A DNA stretch of 64,000 nucleotides, taken from Catenulispora sp. GP43. Its GTDB lineage: Bacteria; Actinomycetota; Actinomycetes; Streptomycetales; Catenulisporaceae. The position numbers and the translations under genes are program-made. Numbering within the stretch: position 1 is the first letter of the stretch; every line of letters starts with the position of its first letter. Below the pieces are notes generated by a model. That model searched no databases and was not told the origin of the DNA. It saw only the letters and a program-made list of their open reading frames with translations. Shown piece by piece: positions 19,826 through 29,027 of the stretch. Location: contig NZ_JBGCCT010000021.1 of assembly GCF_041260665.1 (NCBI RefSeq), positions 150,392-214,391 on the forward strand, read 5' to 3'.

Positions 19826-20368
19826 GTGAGCGACGACGCGTCCTCGGGGCCTCCCCCGATGGGCGGGTTACCACTGAGCGAGATGAAGCAGCAGTTCAGC
19901 GTCGCTTACATCCACGCCCGCGCAGCGATGGCCGGCTGCTCGATCAAGCGCCACGATACAGACTATGATGGCGTGGATATTACTGTCTCGTCGTCCGCCG
20001 ACTACGGTAAGATCATTGGCGCGGAAATCGAAATTCAACTTAAATGCACGTCGCGAAAAGACTTAGTCGCCGATGACCACGTCAAGTGGAAGCTTGAATG
20101 TGACCGTCTAGCTTTAATTGCCAACCCGCGCAGGTTTCAAACCGCCTACCTCGGAGTGCTTGTAGTCCCAGAGGATCCAACACTGTGGCTTGACTATGAT
20201 GAGGACACCTTGATGGGGAGAAGCATCATGTATTGGGTCAAGGCCACAGATCTCGGCATGCCGAAGCCCGGGAAAAAAACCCAAGTGGTTCATGTTCCCA
20301 AGAGTGTCTTCACTCCCAGCGCATTGCTTCATGCCTTGCGAGAAGTAAGCGCAGGTGATTATCAGTGA
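19826..20368 (+). CDS. DUF4365-domain protein, probable PD-(D/E)xK nuclease fold
   Basis: A 180-residue protein with a GTG start (AAGG 5 nt upstream). The opening LPLSEMKQQFSVAYIHARAA with CSIKRHDTDYDGVDITV and AEIEIQLKCTS matches DUF4365. Asp in the GVDI strand and the EIQLK strand have the spacing of a PD-(D/E)xK-like nuclease core, Q replacing the acidic residue as in some Mrr relatives. The C-terminal half carries VLVVPEDPTLWLDYDED and a YWVKATDLGMP segment. It overlaps the next gene by GTGA, so the two products probably act together. Codon use is visibly less GC-rich than in the Wadjet genes, suggesting separate acquisition. The nuclease role is inferred from the fold. Confidence 0.7.
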   Translation: MSDDASSGPPPMGGLPLSEMKQQFSVAYIHARAAMAGCSIKRHDTDYDGVDITVSSSADYGKIIGAEIEIQLKCTSRKDLVADDHVKWKLECDRLALIANPRRFQTAYLGVLVVPEDPTLWLDYDEDTLMGRSIMYWVKATDLGMPKPGKKTQVVHVPKSVFTPSALLHALREVSAGDYQ

Positions 20369-21519
20369 GTCAATTGAGCCGCGATGATTTTCGCGAGATT
20401 GCATCGACAGTGACCCCTCGCAGGGTCTCTCATTATCTCGCAACGACGTGGGATCTTGAATCGCGCGTTGAGGGAATCAAGGAGATTTGGCAACTGCGCG
20501 ATGAAGACGGCAAACTTCAAGGCCGCATTATGCTACCCCTGGCGACTGATTACGTTGACTTCTTCGATCGATTTACCGAAGCGCTCAACATGGTCGGAAA
20601 CGTCAGTGGTATGGATGCTAGCCGACTCATGGAGCAGATCCAGGAAACGCGAACTGATCTTCTATTAATTAGACTGGATCAGGTTGCGTCTGAAACCATC
20701 TCGTTCCATCAGGCAAAAACGACCATCGATGCAATCTATGACATCGTTCGTGATGCTGCTTACTTCACGATCGATCCAGAGCGCTTCAGGGAGCATCGTC
20801 GAGGAGCTCCTCCTGCATCTGTAGCCGACTTCCTTCGAGAGGACATAAGGCTGGGGCATACGAAGCGAGGCAGCTTCATTTTCACCTTGGTCGCAAGGTT
20901 GGGGGAAACAAATACAGGCGACTCGCGCCTGGAAGCTGACATGCCACTCGCACGTGAAGTCCTAACAAGCCTCGCGCGCAATGTTGAGAGGATCAGCACA
21001 AGGGGCGATAATCCACAGCGGGACGTTGAGCTAAATGAGCTTGATCTTCGCACCCGCCTGGTTAAACCTCTTCGAAAGATCACCGATTCGGCCGGAGTTC
21101 GATCCGTCGACCTTTCTTTCGAGTGGGCGTCAGGGGAGTCGCGGCCGGACGTTGGCCTACGACCGATCGTGTTGACGCGAGACATACTGTCAGAAGGCCC
21201 GCGCAATCCTATGATGGCCATAGAGGAAAGTAGTGCAGTTAGAATTGGCGAGCACAGGGCGATTACCGGATACGTTCAGTCGCTACGGCATAACGGTACC
21301 GACGGCGACGGAGTAGCCGAAATCTCTGCCGAGGTGGACGGCTTGCCAACCACGGTTACAGCGTACCTCTCTGCGGAGGCACACGAGGTGGCGATCCGCG
21401 CCTACAGCAATAGGACACCCTTAACCGTTGAGGGAGATTTAGTTTATGAGCGCAAATCTTGGGTGTTTCATGCAGTCTCGCGGGTAACGGGTCAGGGCAG
21501 CACGCTCTGGTCCCAGTAG
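20365..21519 (+). CDS. Unrecognised 384-residue partner of the DUF4365 protein
   Basis: GTG start overlapping the previous stop. I do not recognise the family. Residues 1-230 look helical and charged (MSQLSRDDFREIASTVTPRR, ASETISFHQAKTTIDAIYDI, FREHRRGAPPASVADFLRED). Residues 235-295 have a SVDLSFEWASGESRPDVGL strand region. Residues 300-380 are a beta-rich module (AITGYVQSLRHNG, VAEISAEVDGLPTTVTAYLS, RTPLTVEGDLVYERKSWVF) with the look of an OB fold. There is no signal peptide or membrane segment. Base composition is lower in GC, like its partner. The strict coupling suggests a two-component module, possibly defensive, in which this protein senses or binds nucleic acid; this is inference. Confidence 0.65.
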   Translation: MSQLSRDDFREIASTVTPRRVSHYLATTWDLESRVEGIKEIWQLRDEDGKLQGRIMLPLATDYVDFFDRFTEALNMVGNVSGMDASRLMEQIQETRTDLLLIRLDQVASETISFHQAKTTIDAIYDIVRDAAYFTIDPERFREHRRGAPPASVADFLREDIRLGHTKRGSFIFTLVARLGETNTGDSRLEADMPLAREVLTSLARNVERISTRGDNPQRDVELNELDLRTRLVKPLRKITDSAGVRSVDLSFEWASGESRPDVGLRPIVLTRDILSEGPRNPMMAIEESSAVRIGEHRAITGYVQSLRHNGTDGDGVAEISAEVDGLPTTVTAYLSAEAHEVAIRAYSNRTPLTVEGDLVYERKSWVFHAVSRVTGQGSTLWSQ

Positions 21520-21911
21520 CCGTAATGTTCGCTTTCGCTGTTCGCCCTTCTTCGCCGACCTTCTTAGTTTCCAGCTTCGACTTCACTGCGAAGGGTACGG
21601 CGCTGATGCACGCTGCCCTGCGGACAGTGACCATACGCGGGCAAGGCATACGTGGCTCGCGCACGATCGCTCGTGGAACAGCAAGGTGAGCACAGGCTGA
21701 AGTAACCACGCTTCCCCGTCTGTACGGAGCGCAACGCGGTCGCACGAAAGGGTACGCCAACAGGTCCAGCGTCGAGCCGGCAGACCAAGAGCAACCAGAA
21801 GCGGCCTTCGTGCCGAGCCGCCCGCCGCGCCCGGGACCGGCCGCCAGGCCGCACGCCCGGGATGCGGCGGGCCGGCGGCGGCGCGGTAGCGCCGCCTTGA
21901 TCTGATACAGC
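21520..21911. other. Non-coding stretch with a GC-rich hairpin at its end
   Basis: Open frames here lack SD sites and coding bias. It separates the lower-GC two-gene module from a run of gene fragments; the only structure seen is the 21877-21896 hairpin. Confidence 0.4.
21877..21896. terminator. GC-rich hairpin
   Basis: GGCGGCGC-GGTA-GCGCCGCC followed by TTGATCTGAT. It sits 357 nt after the 384-residue gene and directly beyond the end of a leftward coding fragment, so it may serve either strand. Confidence 0.5.
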
Positions 21912-22082
21912 TCAATTCGGCAATGCGCCGCGGTATGTCTCGCCGTGCTCCAGATACAAAGTGGTGGCCTGCGATCGGGCTTCGATAGCTGCTTTGATGC
22001 GGCGTGCGAGACGCGGGATCAGCAGCGTGTCGACAAGCTCCGGATCGTGGTAGGTGCAGCCGGACCCGTAAGCGCAAGTGGT
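21912..22082 (-). pseudogene. C-terminal protein fragment, family not recognised
   Basis: In one minus-strand frame about 55 codons ending at TGA (21914-21912) read like a true protein end: CAYGSGCTYHDPELVDTLL, then RLARRIKAAIEARSQATTLY and LEHGETYRGALPN. It has balanced residue use, unlike the neighbouring shadow frames, and a C-x5-C-x2-H pattern that might bind zinc. No start codon is present and the frame is open only to the junction with the DUF4238 fragment. It is probably the remnant of a gene destroyed by rearrangement. Confidence 0.35.
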
Positions 22083-22129
22083 GGCTGGGGCCCGGCACGC
22101 CGCTACTAGACCACGGGTACCGACTGATC

Positions 22130-22632
22130 ATGGCCTCTACCCAGGCAGTATTCAGGAACGTGAGCGGTTCCTGGAGGAGCGGCTGCAGCTGTGGTCAGAC
22201 GCAGCGGAGTCGGAGTTGCTGTTCGACGCCCGGTTGGAGGCTCTGTTCAAGCAGGGATGTGATCTCGTCACAAGCTTCGGTTTGGAGATTCTGACGCCGG
22301 AGCGGGGACAGTTTCTCATCGGGGATGTGCCAGCGCTCACCGTCCGACACGACCAAGCCGCCGCCGGGGTCCGCAACGGGATCGCTCTGGGTGACGCTCA
22401 CTCAGTCGTGCTTCCCCTAGGTCCGCGGCAGTTGGCCGCCTTCGGCCCGGTAAGCGGCTACAGCACGATCCCGGTCAAACTGAGAGATCGACTCAACGGC
22501 ATCCAGGTACAGGAAGCTGATCGCTACGTCTATTTCCGCCCCGGTAGTGGACTGGAGGAGTTCGTGCGCTCTCAGCCTCGAGTCCAAGCTGTCATCCGTG
22601 GCGCCGCTCGCCCAGGCTCTACCGCGACCTGA
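22130..22632 (+). pseudogene. C-terminal part of a DUF4238-like protein
   Basis: About 165 residues match the second half of DUF4238 proteins (LFDARLEALFKQGCDLVTSF, EILTPERGQFLIGDVPALTV, NGIALGDAHSVVLPLGPRQL). The N-terminal half with the family's conserved histidines is absent, and the frame continues upstream into unrelated sequence without an SD. The full-length family has roughly 280-320 residues. It is probably a truncated gene at a recombination boundary. Confidence 0.55.
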
Positions 22633-22701
22633 TCACAAACCTACGATGGCTGCCCACCCGGGTTATCGGGGTGGCTGAAAGCCGCTAAGGAGGTGCTCCC
22701 A

Positions 22702-22926
22702 TTGGCAACCTTCACTCGAGAACGAGCACCTGGGTGCACCCGGCAACTGCGGAGCCGATGGCGGACCACAGAACACCTCTTCGTCAGGGTTCGCCAACAG
22801 CTGCCGCACGAGATCCCAAAGCAGGCCGGCGCGCCAGGCCGACTGCCTGGCGCGCCCGCGTCAACCCTGTTCAGGGTGTCTTTCTCTGTGCGGTCCACCG
22901 AGCAAACCAGGCATGGGCACGGATGA
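22702..22926 (+). CDS. Possible small protein with TTG start
   Basis: A 74-codon frame begins at TTG 22702 behind a full AAGGAGG at 22687-22693. The product is basic (RQLRSRWRTTEHLFVRVRQQ) and matches no family I know. It overlaps the 3' end of the opposite-strand gene by 56 nt. The SD is the main support and coding bias is weak, so this may be spurious or an N-terminal remnant. Confidence 0.22.
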   Translation: MATFTRERAPGCTRQLRSRWRTTEHLFVRVRQQLPHEIPKQAGAPGRLPGAPASTLFRVSFSVRSTEQTRHGHG

Positions 22927-23413
22927 TGGCCTGGTCAGCTGGGTCTTTCGCCAGCAGGTCTTCGTATGCGGCTTCTCCACGTACGTTCATGTGGCCGGAA
23001 TCGGGCGGCGGTAGCTCATCAATGGGGCGCCATCGAAAGAACACACCTGGCGTTATCGGAGGACGGAAAGGTGGGGCCAAGCCCTTGCGCTCGGCAACAA
23101 GGGCGAGCTGGTGAGTACAGCGGTTGCGCGCGTATCTCAAAGCCACCAGGTATCTACCGTCCGCGTCTACATCGCGCACATCCGCATAGCGCTGTCCGTC
23201 GAGCTTCTTGAAGGTCTCGTCGACACTCGCCGCCCACAGCAGCGTCTCGGAAAGAGGAATGAAAACGGCGGTCACATCCTCCGAGTCGTCCGCTGCCGCT
23301 CGGTAACGATCGCCAGCGTGGCGGAAGCCTTCGAGAGCAAGAGCGAGCCTGTATTCGGGGTCGTTGAGAGCGACGGTCACGACGCCATAGTGGCACGAAG
23401 CGCTGACACCCAT
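22871..23413 (-). CDS. HEPN-like hypothetical protein with an RX4H motif
   Basis: A 180-residue protein starting at MGVSASCHYGVVTVALNDP; the open frame extends upstream but residue use turns non-native there. Two helical segments (YRLALALEGFRHAGDRYRAA, SETLLWAASVDETFKKLDG) precede VALRYARNRCTHQLALV. The RNRCTH stretch is an RX4H motif of the kind used by HEPN RNases, and the all-alpha layout fits. The C-terminus (FFRWRPIDELPPPD, AIIRAHAWFARW) resembles an actinobacterial hypothetical family I have seen but cannot name. It is adjacent to the Mokosh genes on the same strand with a ~240-nt gap, so it is likely a separate unit. RNase activity is inferred from the motif. Confidence 0.6.
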   Translation of the reverse strand: MGVSASCHYGVVTVALNDPEYRLALALEGFRHAGDRYRAAADDSEDVTAVFIPLSETLLWAASVDETFKKLDGQRYADVRDVDADGRYLVALRYARNRCTHQLALVAERKGLAPPFRPPITPGVFFRWRPIDELPPPDSGHMNVRGEAAYEDLLAKDPADQAIIRAHAWFARWTAQRKTP

Positions 23414-23653
23414 GGACAGTTCGAGATGCCCAGTCGAGGTGCTCCAAGGTCTTCTCGCCAGCACCTCCACGGCCGCAGGGGGCGACCCGTGATCGAACCA
23501 CTCTCGGGGCGCGATCAGAGCACAACTATGCGCCGGCAAGAGCGGCGGGGCGCGATCATGTCCTTGTTCGACGAACCGGAAGTACGCTACGCCGTGGCAC
23601 CCCAACGCCCCAATAGGTACCTCCACCCACCTGCCAACGCGAGGGCCAGCTTG

Positions 23654-25396
23654 TCAGGTGGAGAGCGCCTTTCGCGAGAGCGAAACCCGTCCTCGTTGGA
23701 AGTCGACCTCCATTACCATCACAGTCACCGTCTCGCCGACTTTGACAACCTCCGAGGGATGCCCGACACGTCGACTGGCGAGTTGCGAGATATGGATCAA
23801 CCCATCAACTTCACCCAGGCCGACGAATGCTCCGTAGTTGGTCAGGCGCTTTACCGGACCTGAGACTATCTGCCCTATCACCAGGTTCCTGAGTGCCGCT
23901 TGGCGCTTAGTTTCGCGTGTGATTACCTCGGGCTGTTCGACATCACGCCGCGCCGGAGCGGGCTGATCGGGAATCGCGGCGGATCGTGTCACCCCAAGGG
24001 TAGGTAGGGCGCGGTATTCTCTTGGCAGGTTCCCGACTACCTCGATAGCGAAGCTACAGTTCTCTGTCATGTATTTCTCGTACGCTCGATCCGCGAGCAC
24101 CTGGTCCTGGACCAGGTCGCCCTCCTCTTGGCGGTACTTGCGCGTCGGCTCGCCACGGAACGAGAGCCAATTGAAGCTGGTCTTGATGTAGTAACTGTCG
24201 CTGACCAGGAGTTTCGCATGGGTGTCGTCGACCTGAACTATCGCCAGTCGACCCGAGCGACGTGCCGCTGTGTGAAGGTCTTGCAGGGCCTCTCGGTCGG
24301 TCCCGGCGTTGTCGCCAAGGCCCCAGAAGATTGTGACGTCCACTGTCTGCGCAAGTTTCTCGACCCGCCTGACCCACTGCTCGGTCACGACCGTCCGTCG
24401 GATCCACGGGCTATTGATCAGCAGCCGACGTCGTGAATTCGTTAGAGCGTCCTCAAGCCACTGCGGATGCTCGTAGACCCCGAGCCACCGGATCGCTGCA
24501 CGGTCCAGAGCACCGTTACCGGCGTCACCACTGTCGTCCGCGTCATCTGCTGCGAGTTGCAGAGCGATGACCTCGTCCTTGCCGAGCCGCTCACCGGATT
24601 CTGATACTGGCTCATGGGGCGTCTCGACCGGAGCCGTGGACAGACGGAGCCGCTCTACTGCCCCCATCTGCTCCAGTGCGGCAGCGTGCTGTTCGCTCCA
24701 TACGCCGTCCACTTCGACTCCGAGACGGAGGGCATCGGAGTCTTCATCCTTGAATACCAGGAGAATCGCGTCGCGGAAGTAGTTCGAGTTCTCGGTGACG
24801 CCGCTGACTCCCAGGATCCGGAATGTCTCACGTGCTCGTGCGTCGAGCGCGGAAGTGATGCCGGCGATCGTCAAGTCGGTCGTCTGCACCGGCATGCTGC
24901 TGGCTGGCGGAAGCAGGATCCTGCCCGGATCGGCTTTCGCCCTGCTCGAACGGAGCAGCGAGTTCTTCCGCCAATCAGTGACCGATGCTGCCAGGCGATC
25001 GTATACAACGGGGAGGGTCGCTGCTTTTGGATGACGGAGCTGGGCGTCTCGCGCCGCCTCCTGCCCGGCCGGCAGCAACGTCAGTCTGCGTGCTTCGCCG
25101 AGCGCCGGCGGCTGATAGGCCACGTACTCAGCCACGAGCAATCCCGCGACAGCCCGCCCGGTGTCCCCGTCGCTGAGTCCGAGGAACAACTGCAGGTCCT
25201 CGACGCTGTCGATACCGTTGAGCATCGCGCGCAGCGTGTACTTCTGCGAGGCTTCCAAGTCTTCGGACTGCTCGGCCAGGACGTCGACGGTGAGAACCGA
25301 CGCCGGGATGGCACACGGTTCAGCCGCCAGCAAGATGTGCCCTGGACGTGCATGTGCGTGGCGGCGCGCCGCGTCGGCGAGGACATCACGGCTCAC
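23654..25396 (-). CDS. mkoB: Mokosh MkoB-like PLD-family nuclease with C-terminal S1 domain
   Basis: A 580-residue protein. The GTG start at 25396 overlaps the stop of the kinase-helicase gene (GTGA), so the 34-codon upstream part of the open frame is not used. The central region has ALTNSRRRLLINSPWIRRTV, FWGLGDNAG and DDTHAKLLVSDSYYIKTSFN, which contains one HxK(x)4D phospholipase-D motif; PLD nucleases need two, so it may dimerise. Residues ~505-575 are an S1 RNA-binding domain (GPVKRLTNYGAFVGLGEVDG, LIHISQLASRRV, FQRGRVSLSRKAL). In Mokosh type I the PLD protein works with an SF1 RNA helicase that also carries a kinase domain, exactly the upstream neighbour. The S1 extension suggests RNA targeting; I do not recall it as a standard part. 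Confidence 0.82.
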   Translation of the reverse strand: MSRDVLADAARRHAHARPGHILLAAEPCAIPASVLTVDVLAEQSEDLEASQKYTLRAMLNGIDSVEDLQLFLGLSDGDTGRAVAGLLVAEYVAYQPPALGEARRLTLLPAGQEAARDAQLRHPKAATLPVVYDRLAASVTDWRKNSLLRSSRAKADPGRILLPPASSMPVQTTDLTIAGITSALDARARETFRILGVSGVTENSNYFRDAILLVFKDEDSDALRLGVEVDGVWSEQHAAALEQMGAVERLRLSTAPVETPHEPVSESGERLGKDEVIALQLAADDADDSGDAGNGALDRAAIRWLGVYEHPQWLEDALTNSRRRLLINSPWIRRTVVTEQWVRRVEKLAQTVDVTIFWGLGDNAGTDREALQDLHTAARRSGRLAIVQVDDTHAKLLVSDSYYIKTSFNWLSFRGEPTRKYRQEEGDLVQDQVLADRAYEKYMTENCSFAIEVVGNLPREYRALPTLGVTRSAAIPDQPAPARRDVEQPEVITRETKRQAALRNLVIGQIVSGPVKRLTNYGAFVGLGEVDGLIHISQLASRRVGHPSEVVKVGETVTVMVMEVDFQRGRVSLSRKALST

Positions 25397-28300
25397 TGGT
25401 ACTGCACCCTTCCCGAGGCACTTGTTGTGATGTGGGCCAGCACTCGCTTCAGTGGCCCTTCCGAACTGGCGATGAAGTCCGAGTCTCCGACGATCCACAG
25501 GATTTCGCGGGCTCGTGACAGGGCCACGTTCACTCGCCCAGTGAAGCGGTCGGACAGGAATCCGAGTTCGCCTATGAGGTTGCTCCGGGTCACCGAGAAG
25601 ATCACTATGTCGGCTTCACGGCCTTGTACGGCGTCTACTGTCTTGACCTGCACGGTGAGGTTCGTCAGTTCCAGGCGACGAAGGGCGCGTTCGATCTCGG
25701 TGCATTGGCTCCGGTACCCGCTGAGAACCAGTACCTCGGGCTTGGCCCCGTCCAGGCGGGCATAGCCGCCGAGCTGCGCCTGGTCGTCGATGCGCTTCAC
25801 GAGTTCGGCCACCTGCTCGACCTCGAGCTTGTTCGACGAGCTTGAACTTCCGGGGTACCTGGCCTCCTCGTGACGGTTGCTTCGCCGACTGGTCGAGAAC
25901 CAGACGAGTCGGTCGCCGTCGCCGATGGTGGCGGGGTCGATGCTGGGAACCGGGTCGTGTTTGAGCGTCCCGGCGTAGAAAGTGTGCGATATGAGCTCTC
26001 CGATGGGCACCGCCATCCGGTGCTGCGTCACCAAGGTGGATCTGCACGGTTCTGGTGCCTCCGCGAGGAGGATGTCGAACAGGGAAGAAGACAGGAGCAC
26101 CCTGTCCAGATCGAATCCCTCGACAAGGTCCGGATAGTCGAATACCTCTTCCGCCATCGGCGGCAGCTGTTTCGTGTCCCCGACCAGCACCCAGCGCTTG
26201 GAGCGGGTCATCGGCACCAGGAGTTCCGGGGCCGTGGCCCGCGACGCCTCATCTATGATGCACAGGTCAAACTGCATGTCCTGGATCCGGCTGTTGGACA
26301 GGAATCCCATGCAGGTGCCAGCGACCACGCTCTGTGTGGGAAGGAACATCGGCTCGGCGGTCATCGGGTCGTTGAGGCTTGAGAGCCAGTCGCCCTGTAT
26401 GCGCACCAGCTCCCGCAGCCGTTTGTCGCTTTGCGTCCCTAGCAGGCGCGTAACCAGACTCTCGAGCGCGTCGGTGTCGAGCGGCCAGGCCACGTTCACC
26501 GCCACGTTCTGGGCGAGCGCACGTACCGCCTCGACTGCGACATCGGCTCGGTCCACAGCCCGTAGGTATTCCGCAAGCAGCTCCGCCCGCTCCTCTGGTA
26601 GATCCTCGTTGTCAAGGCGATCCTTGTCCTCGTCGAGAACTCCGAGAGGACTTGCGCTCTTCTGCTCCTTCCGGATGGCTGCCAGTGCCTCTTCCGCGCG
26701 CAATGCCAGCGACAGGTGTTCGATGCGCACACCCTCTCTTTCGGCGAGGACAGCCATGCCGTCGCGGGCTCGATCGCGGATCTCCTGCGCCCACGCCCCC
26801 AACTTGTTGGCCAGTAGCAAATGAGCCGCATCCGGATCGACGTTGTCGTCACGGCTCGACAGCCGCACCACCGACGTCACTCCAGAGCGGTAGAGACGTG
26901 TGATCGCGTTGTCGATCGCTACGTGCATCTGGCTGACCAAGAGCACCTTGTCCCCGGGCCGGGCCGCAAGGTATTGGTTGACGAGCTCGCAGATGAACGA
27001 AGTCTTGCCGGTTCCCGGCGGGCCCTCGACCAGGAACACGTCCTTGGACCCCAGGGCGTTCGCGACTGCGATTCTCTTGTCGTCGTCGATTGCCGGCGTG
27101 AGTGCCTGGAACTCGACGGGCTCCGGGGCCAGCGCGACTGACGGATCCAGCACCAACTCGCGCAAGTGCGGACGCGCGGCGCTTCCGTCGCGTAAAGCTG
27201 CCAGCGCATTCTTCTGCCGTCGGATCGAGGCCTGCGACGGCGTCCTGTCTCGGACCAACACACCTTCGGCAGGGATCTCAATCCCAGCCCGAGCCGGACG
27301 GACCGTGACGTCCGCACCGTCCGCTTCGACGATCCGCACAGCAACGCCGCGATGTGGTAGCCCGTCGGACGGCCGAGCTATCCGTTCCTGGTCCAGGTGT
27401 GCGCTGGTCAGAGGAGCCGATGTCTCCACAATGACCTCGCCGGATGAGCGACCGACTCGGGTGTAGACGATTGGCTCCTCAAGCCGCTTCTCCAACTGCT
27501 CTTTCGCCTCGATCAGCCGTGACCAGTTGCCGAGTCGCACCTCCTTGAAACGGTCACTTGATCGGTCACCGGAATCCTGGACAGCTTTCTCCAGCAGTGC
27601 GTGAAGCTCAGCCGCTGACGACGCGGCCACACGCAGGTTCGTGGGCCGCGTGGCTGTCCAGGCGAAATCCCGATCATCCACGGCGACAGCATCCGCATGG
27701 TGGCGTAGGTGTTCGAGGTCTTCGTAATCTCTGGTCTCCGCCCACGTGCACACCAACTGCTGGTAATCGCTCTTGAACGCAAGCGTGAGTTCGATCTGGT
27801 CCCCGACAAGCCTGAACTCGTCGGCCGTAAGGCTGTGCCGCCCGTCGGAATTCGTGCGCAGACGAGGCATCACATGCGTCACCGCACCCAGACGAGCAGA
27901 GATGACTGCCTCGGCAGTACGTTCATCCGCCGATTCTTCCAGCGACCGCCTGGCCTTATTCGACAGCTCAAACGACACGACGTTCCTCAGATGCCAGTTC
28001 CGGCTACGGGCTGCCTGGATCGTCCGGAGTTCGAGGTGGAACACCTGTCCGTCCGCCGGCCGCCGGGTCGGGTCCGGGTCGAGCGCCCGGCGGAGCAGAG
28101 GAAGAACGTCCTTGGGCGGCACGTCGGCTTCATCGAGGGCACGCTGAATATCTGGATAGTCACGTAGCTCCCAGCCCGTGACACACTGCAGAAGTGTCGC
28201 GGCTAGCCCATACACATCAAAACGGGCAGATCCGCGCGACGCTTGATCCGGTGGGGCCCACGGTGCGCTCGACAGGCCCGCGACCGTCGCGTCATTCGGC

Positions 28301-28791
28301 CCCGCGACCTGATCCTTGATCTTACTGAGCGCGAAATCCGCAATCAGCGGCCTGCCATTGCACCAGAGCACATTGCCGGGCTTGATATCCCGATGGACGA
28401 CCGACATGGAATGGGAGTGCGCGAGTGCCGCCGCCAACGGCAGCGCAACGACCTCTGCGACATCGTCCCAGCCCGGGGGCTCACTGAAGCCCTTCAACCA
28501 GTCCCTGACCGTCTCCGGCACCCAGTCCAATACTACGAAGTGCACGCCCGCGGCCTCGTCCGTCCCGCTGTCCAGCAAAGGCGCGATATTCGGGTGATCG
28601 AGCTTCCGCAGCGCAGCGGTCTCTCGCTCAAAATAGATTCGGTAGATGTCGTCCGCCTTGGCCGGCATGGTCTTGACCGCAACGTGACGTCCGCCCTGAT
28701 GTAGATCGGCTGCCTGGAACACCTCGGCTTGACCACCGACTCGGCGTGTTCCGGCGATCTCTGCGTACCGCCCGGCGATCATTCGAGCCAT
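25393..28791 (-). CDS. mkoA: Mokosh MkoA-like Ser/Thr kinase-SF1 helicase fusion
   Basis: A 1132-residue protein; ATG with AGGGAG upstream. Residues ~5-270 form a protein kinase domain: glycine-rich loop RRVGGQAEVFQAAD, lysine in HVAVKTMPA, catalytic loop VVHRDIKPGNVL, and DFA in place of DFG (LIADFALSK). A linker of ~280 residues is unassigned. Residues ~590-1120 are a superfamily 1 DNA2/MOV10-like helicase (COG1112): Walker A EGPPGTGKTSFI, motif II CIIDEASRATAPE, motif III VLVGDTKQLPP, motifs V/VI VKTVDAVQGREADIVIFS and RVNVALSRAREILWIVG. Kinase plus COG1112 helicase, coupled to a PLD gene, defines Mokosh type I anti-phage systems. The DFA change may weaken kinase activity. Confidence 0.86.
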   Translation of the reverse strand: MARMIAGRYAEIAGTRRVGGQAEVFQAADLHQGGRHVAVKTMPAKADDIYRIYFERETAALRKLDHPNIAPLLDSGTDEAAGVHFVVLDWVPETVRDWLKGFSEPPGWDDVAEVVALPLAAALAHSHSMSVVHRDIKPGNVLWCNGRPLIADFALSKIKDQVAGPNDATVAGLSSAPWAPPDQASRGSARFDVYGLAATLLQCVTGWELRDYPDIQRALDEADVPPKDVLPLLRRALDPDPTRRPADGQVFHLELRTIQAARSRNWHLRNVVSFELSNKARRSLEESADERTAEAVISARLGAVTHVMPRLRTNSDGRHSLTADEFRLVGDQIELTLAFKSDYQQLVCTWAETRDYEDLEHLRHHADAVAVDDRDFAWTATRPTNLRVAASSAAELHALLEKAVQDSGDRSSDRFKEVRLGNWSRLIEAKEQLEKRLEEPIVYTRVGRSSGEVIVETSAPLTSAHLDQERIARPSDGLPHRGVAVRIVEADGADVTVRPARAGIEIPAEGVLVRDRTPSQASIRRQKNALAALRDGSAARPHLRELVLDPSVALAPEPVEFQALTPAIDDDKRIAVANALGSKDVFLVEGPPGTGKTSFICELVNQYLAARPGDKVLLVSQMHVAIDNAITRLYRSGVTSVVRLSSRDDNVDPDAAHLLLANKLGAWAQEIRDRARDGMAVLAEREGVRIEHLSLALRAEEALAAIRKEQKSASPLGVLDEDKDRLDNEDLPEERAELLAEYLRAVDRADVAVEAVRALAQNVAVNVAWPLDTDALESLVTRLLGTQSDKRLRELVRIQGDWLSSLNDPMTAEPMFLPTQSVVAGTCMGFLSNSRIQDMQFDLCIIDEASRATAPELLVPMTRSKRWVLVGDTKQLPPMAEEVFDYPDLVEGFDLDRVLLSSSLFDILLAEAPEPCRSTLVTQHRMAVPIGELISHTFYAGTLKHDPVPSIDPATIGDGDRLVWFSTSRRSNRHEEARYPGSSSSSNKLEVEQVAELVKRIDDQAQLGGYARLDGAKPEVLVLSGYRSQCTEIERALRRLELTNLTVQVKTVDAVQGREADIVIFSVTRSNLIGELGFLSDRFTGRVNVALSRAREILWIVGDSDFIASSEGPLKRVLAHITTSASGRVQYQ

Positions 28792-29027
28792 CCACGTCTC
28801 CCTGGATCACAATCAGCTCTCGAAAGGTGGCTCTCAGCCTACTGGTGAGCGTGGTCCACGGCGCCCAGCGATGCGAACGCGCTCGAACCCCATTCGCCGA
28901 CTCACACCTGCCACGCAGACAGAGCGGAGCGATCGAGTTCCCCCACTTGAAGAACCGCATGCGGCCTCGCCAGAGGTGAGTTCGCGCCAGGTAGTAGACG
29001 CCCGATCAGGCAGGACGGTCAAAGCCT

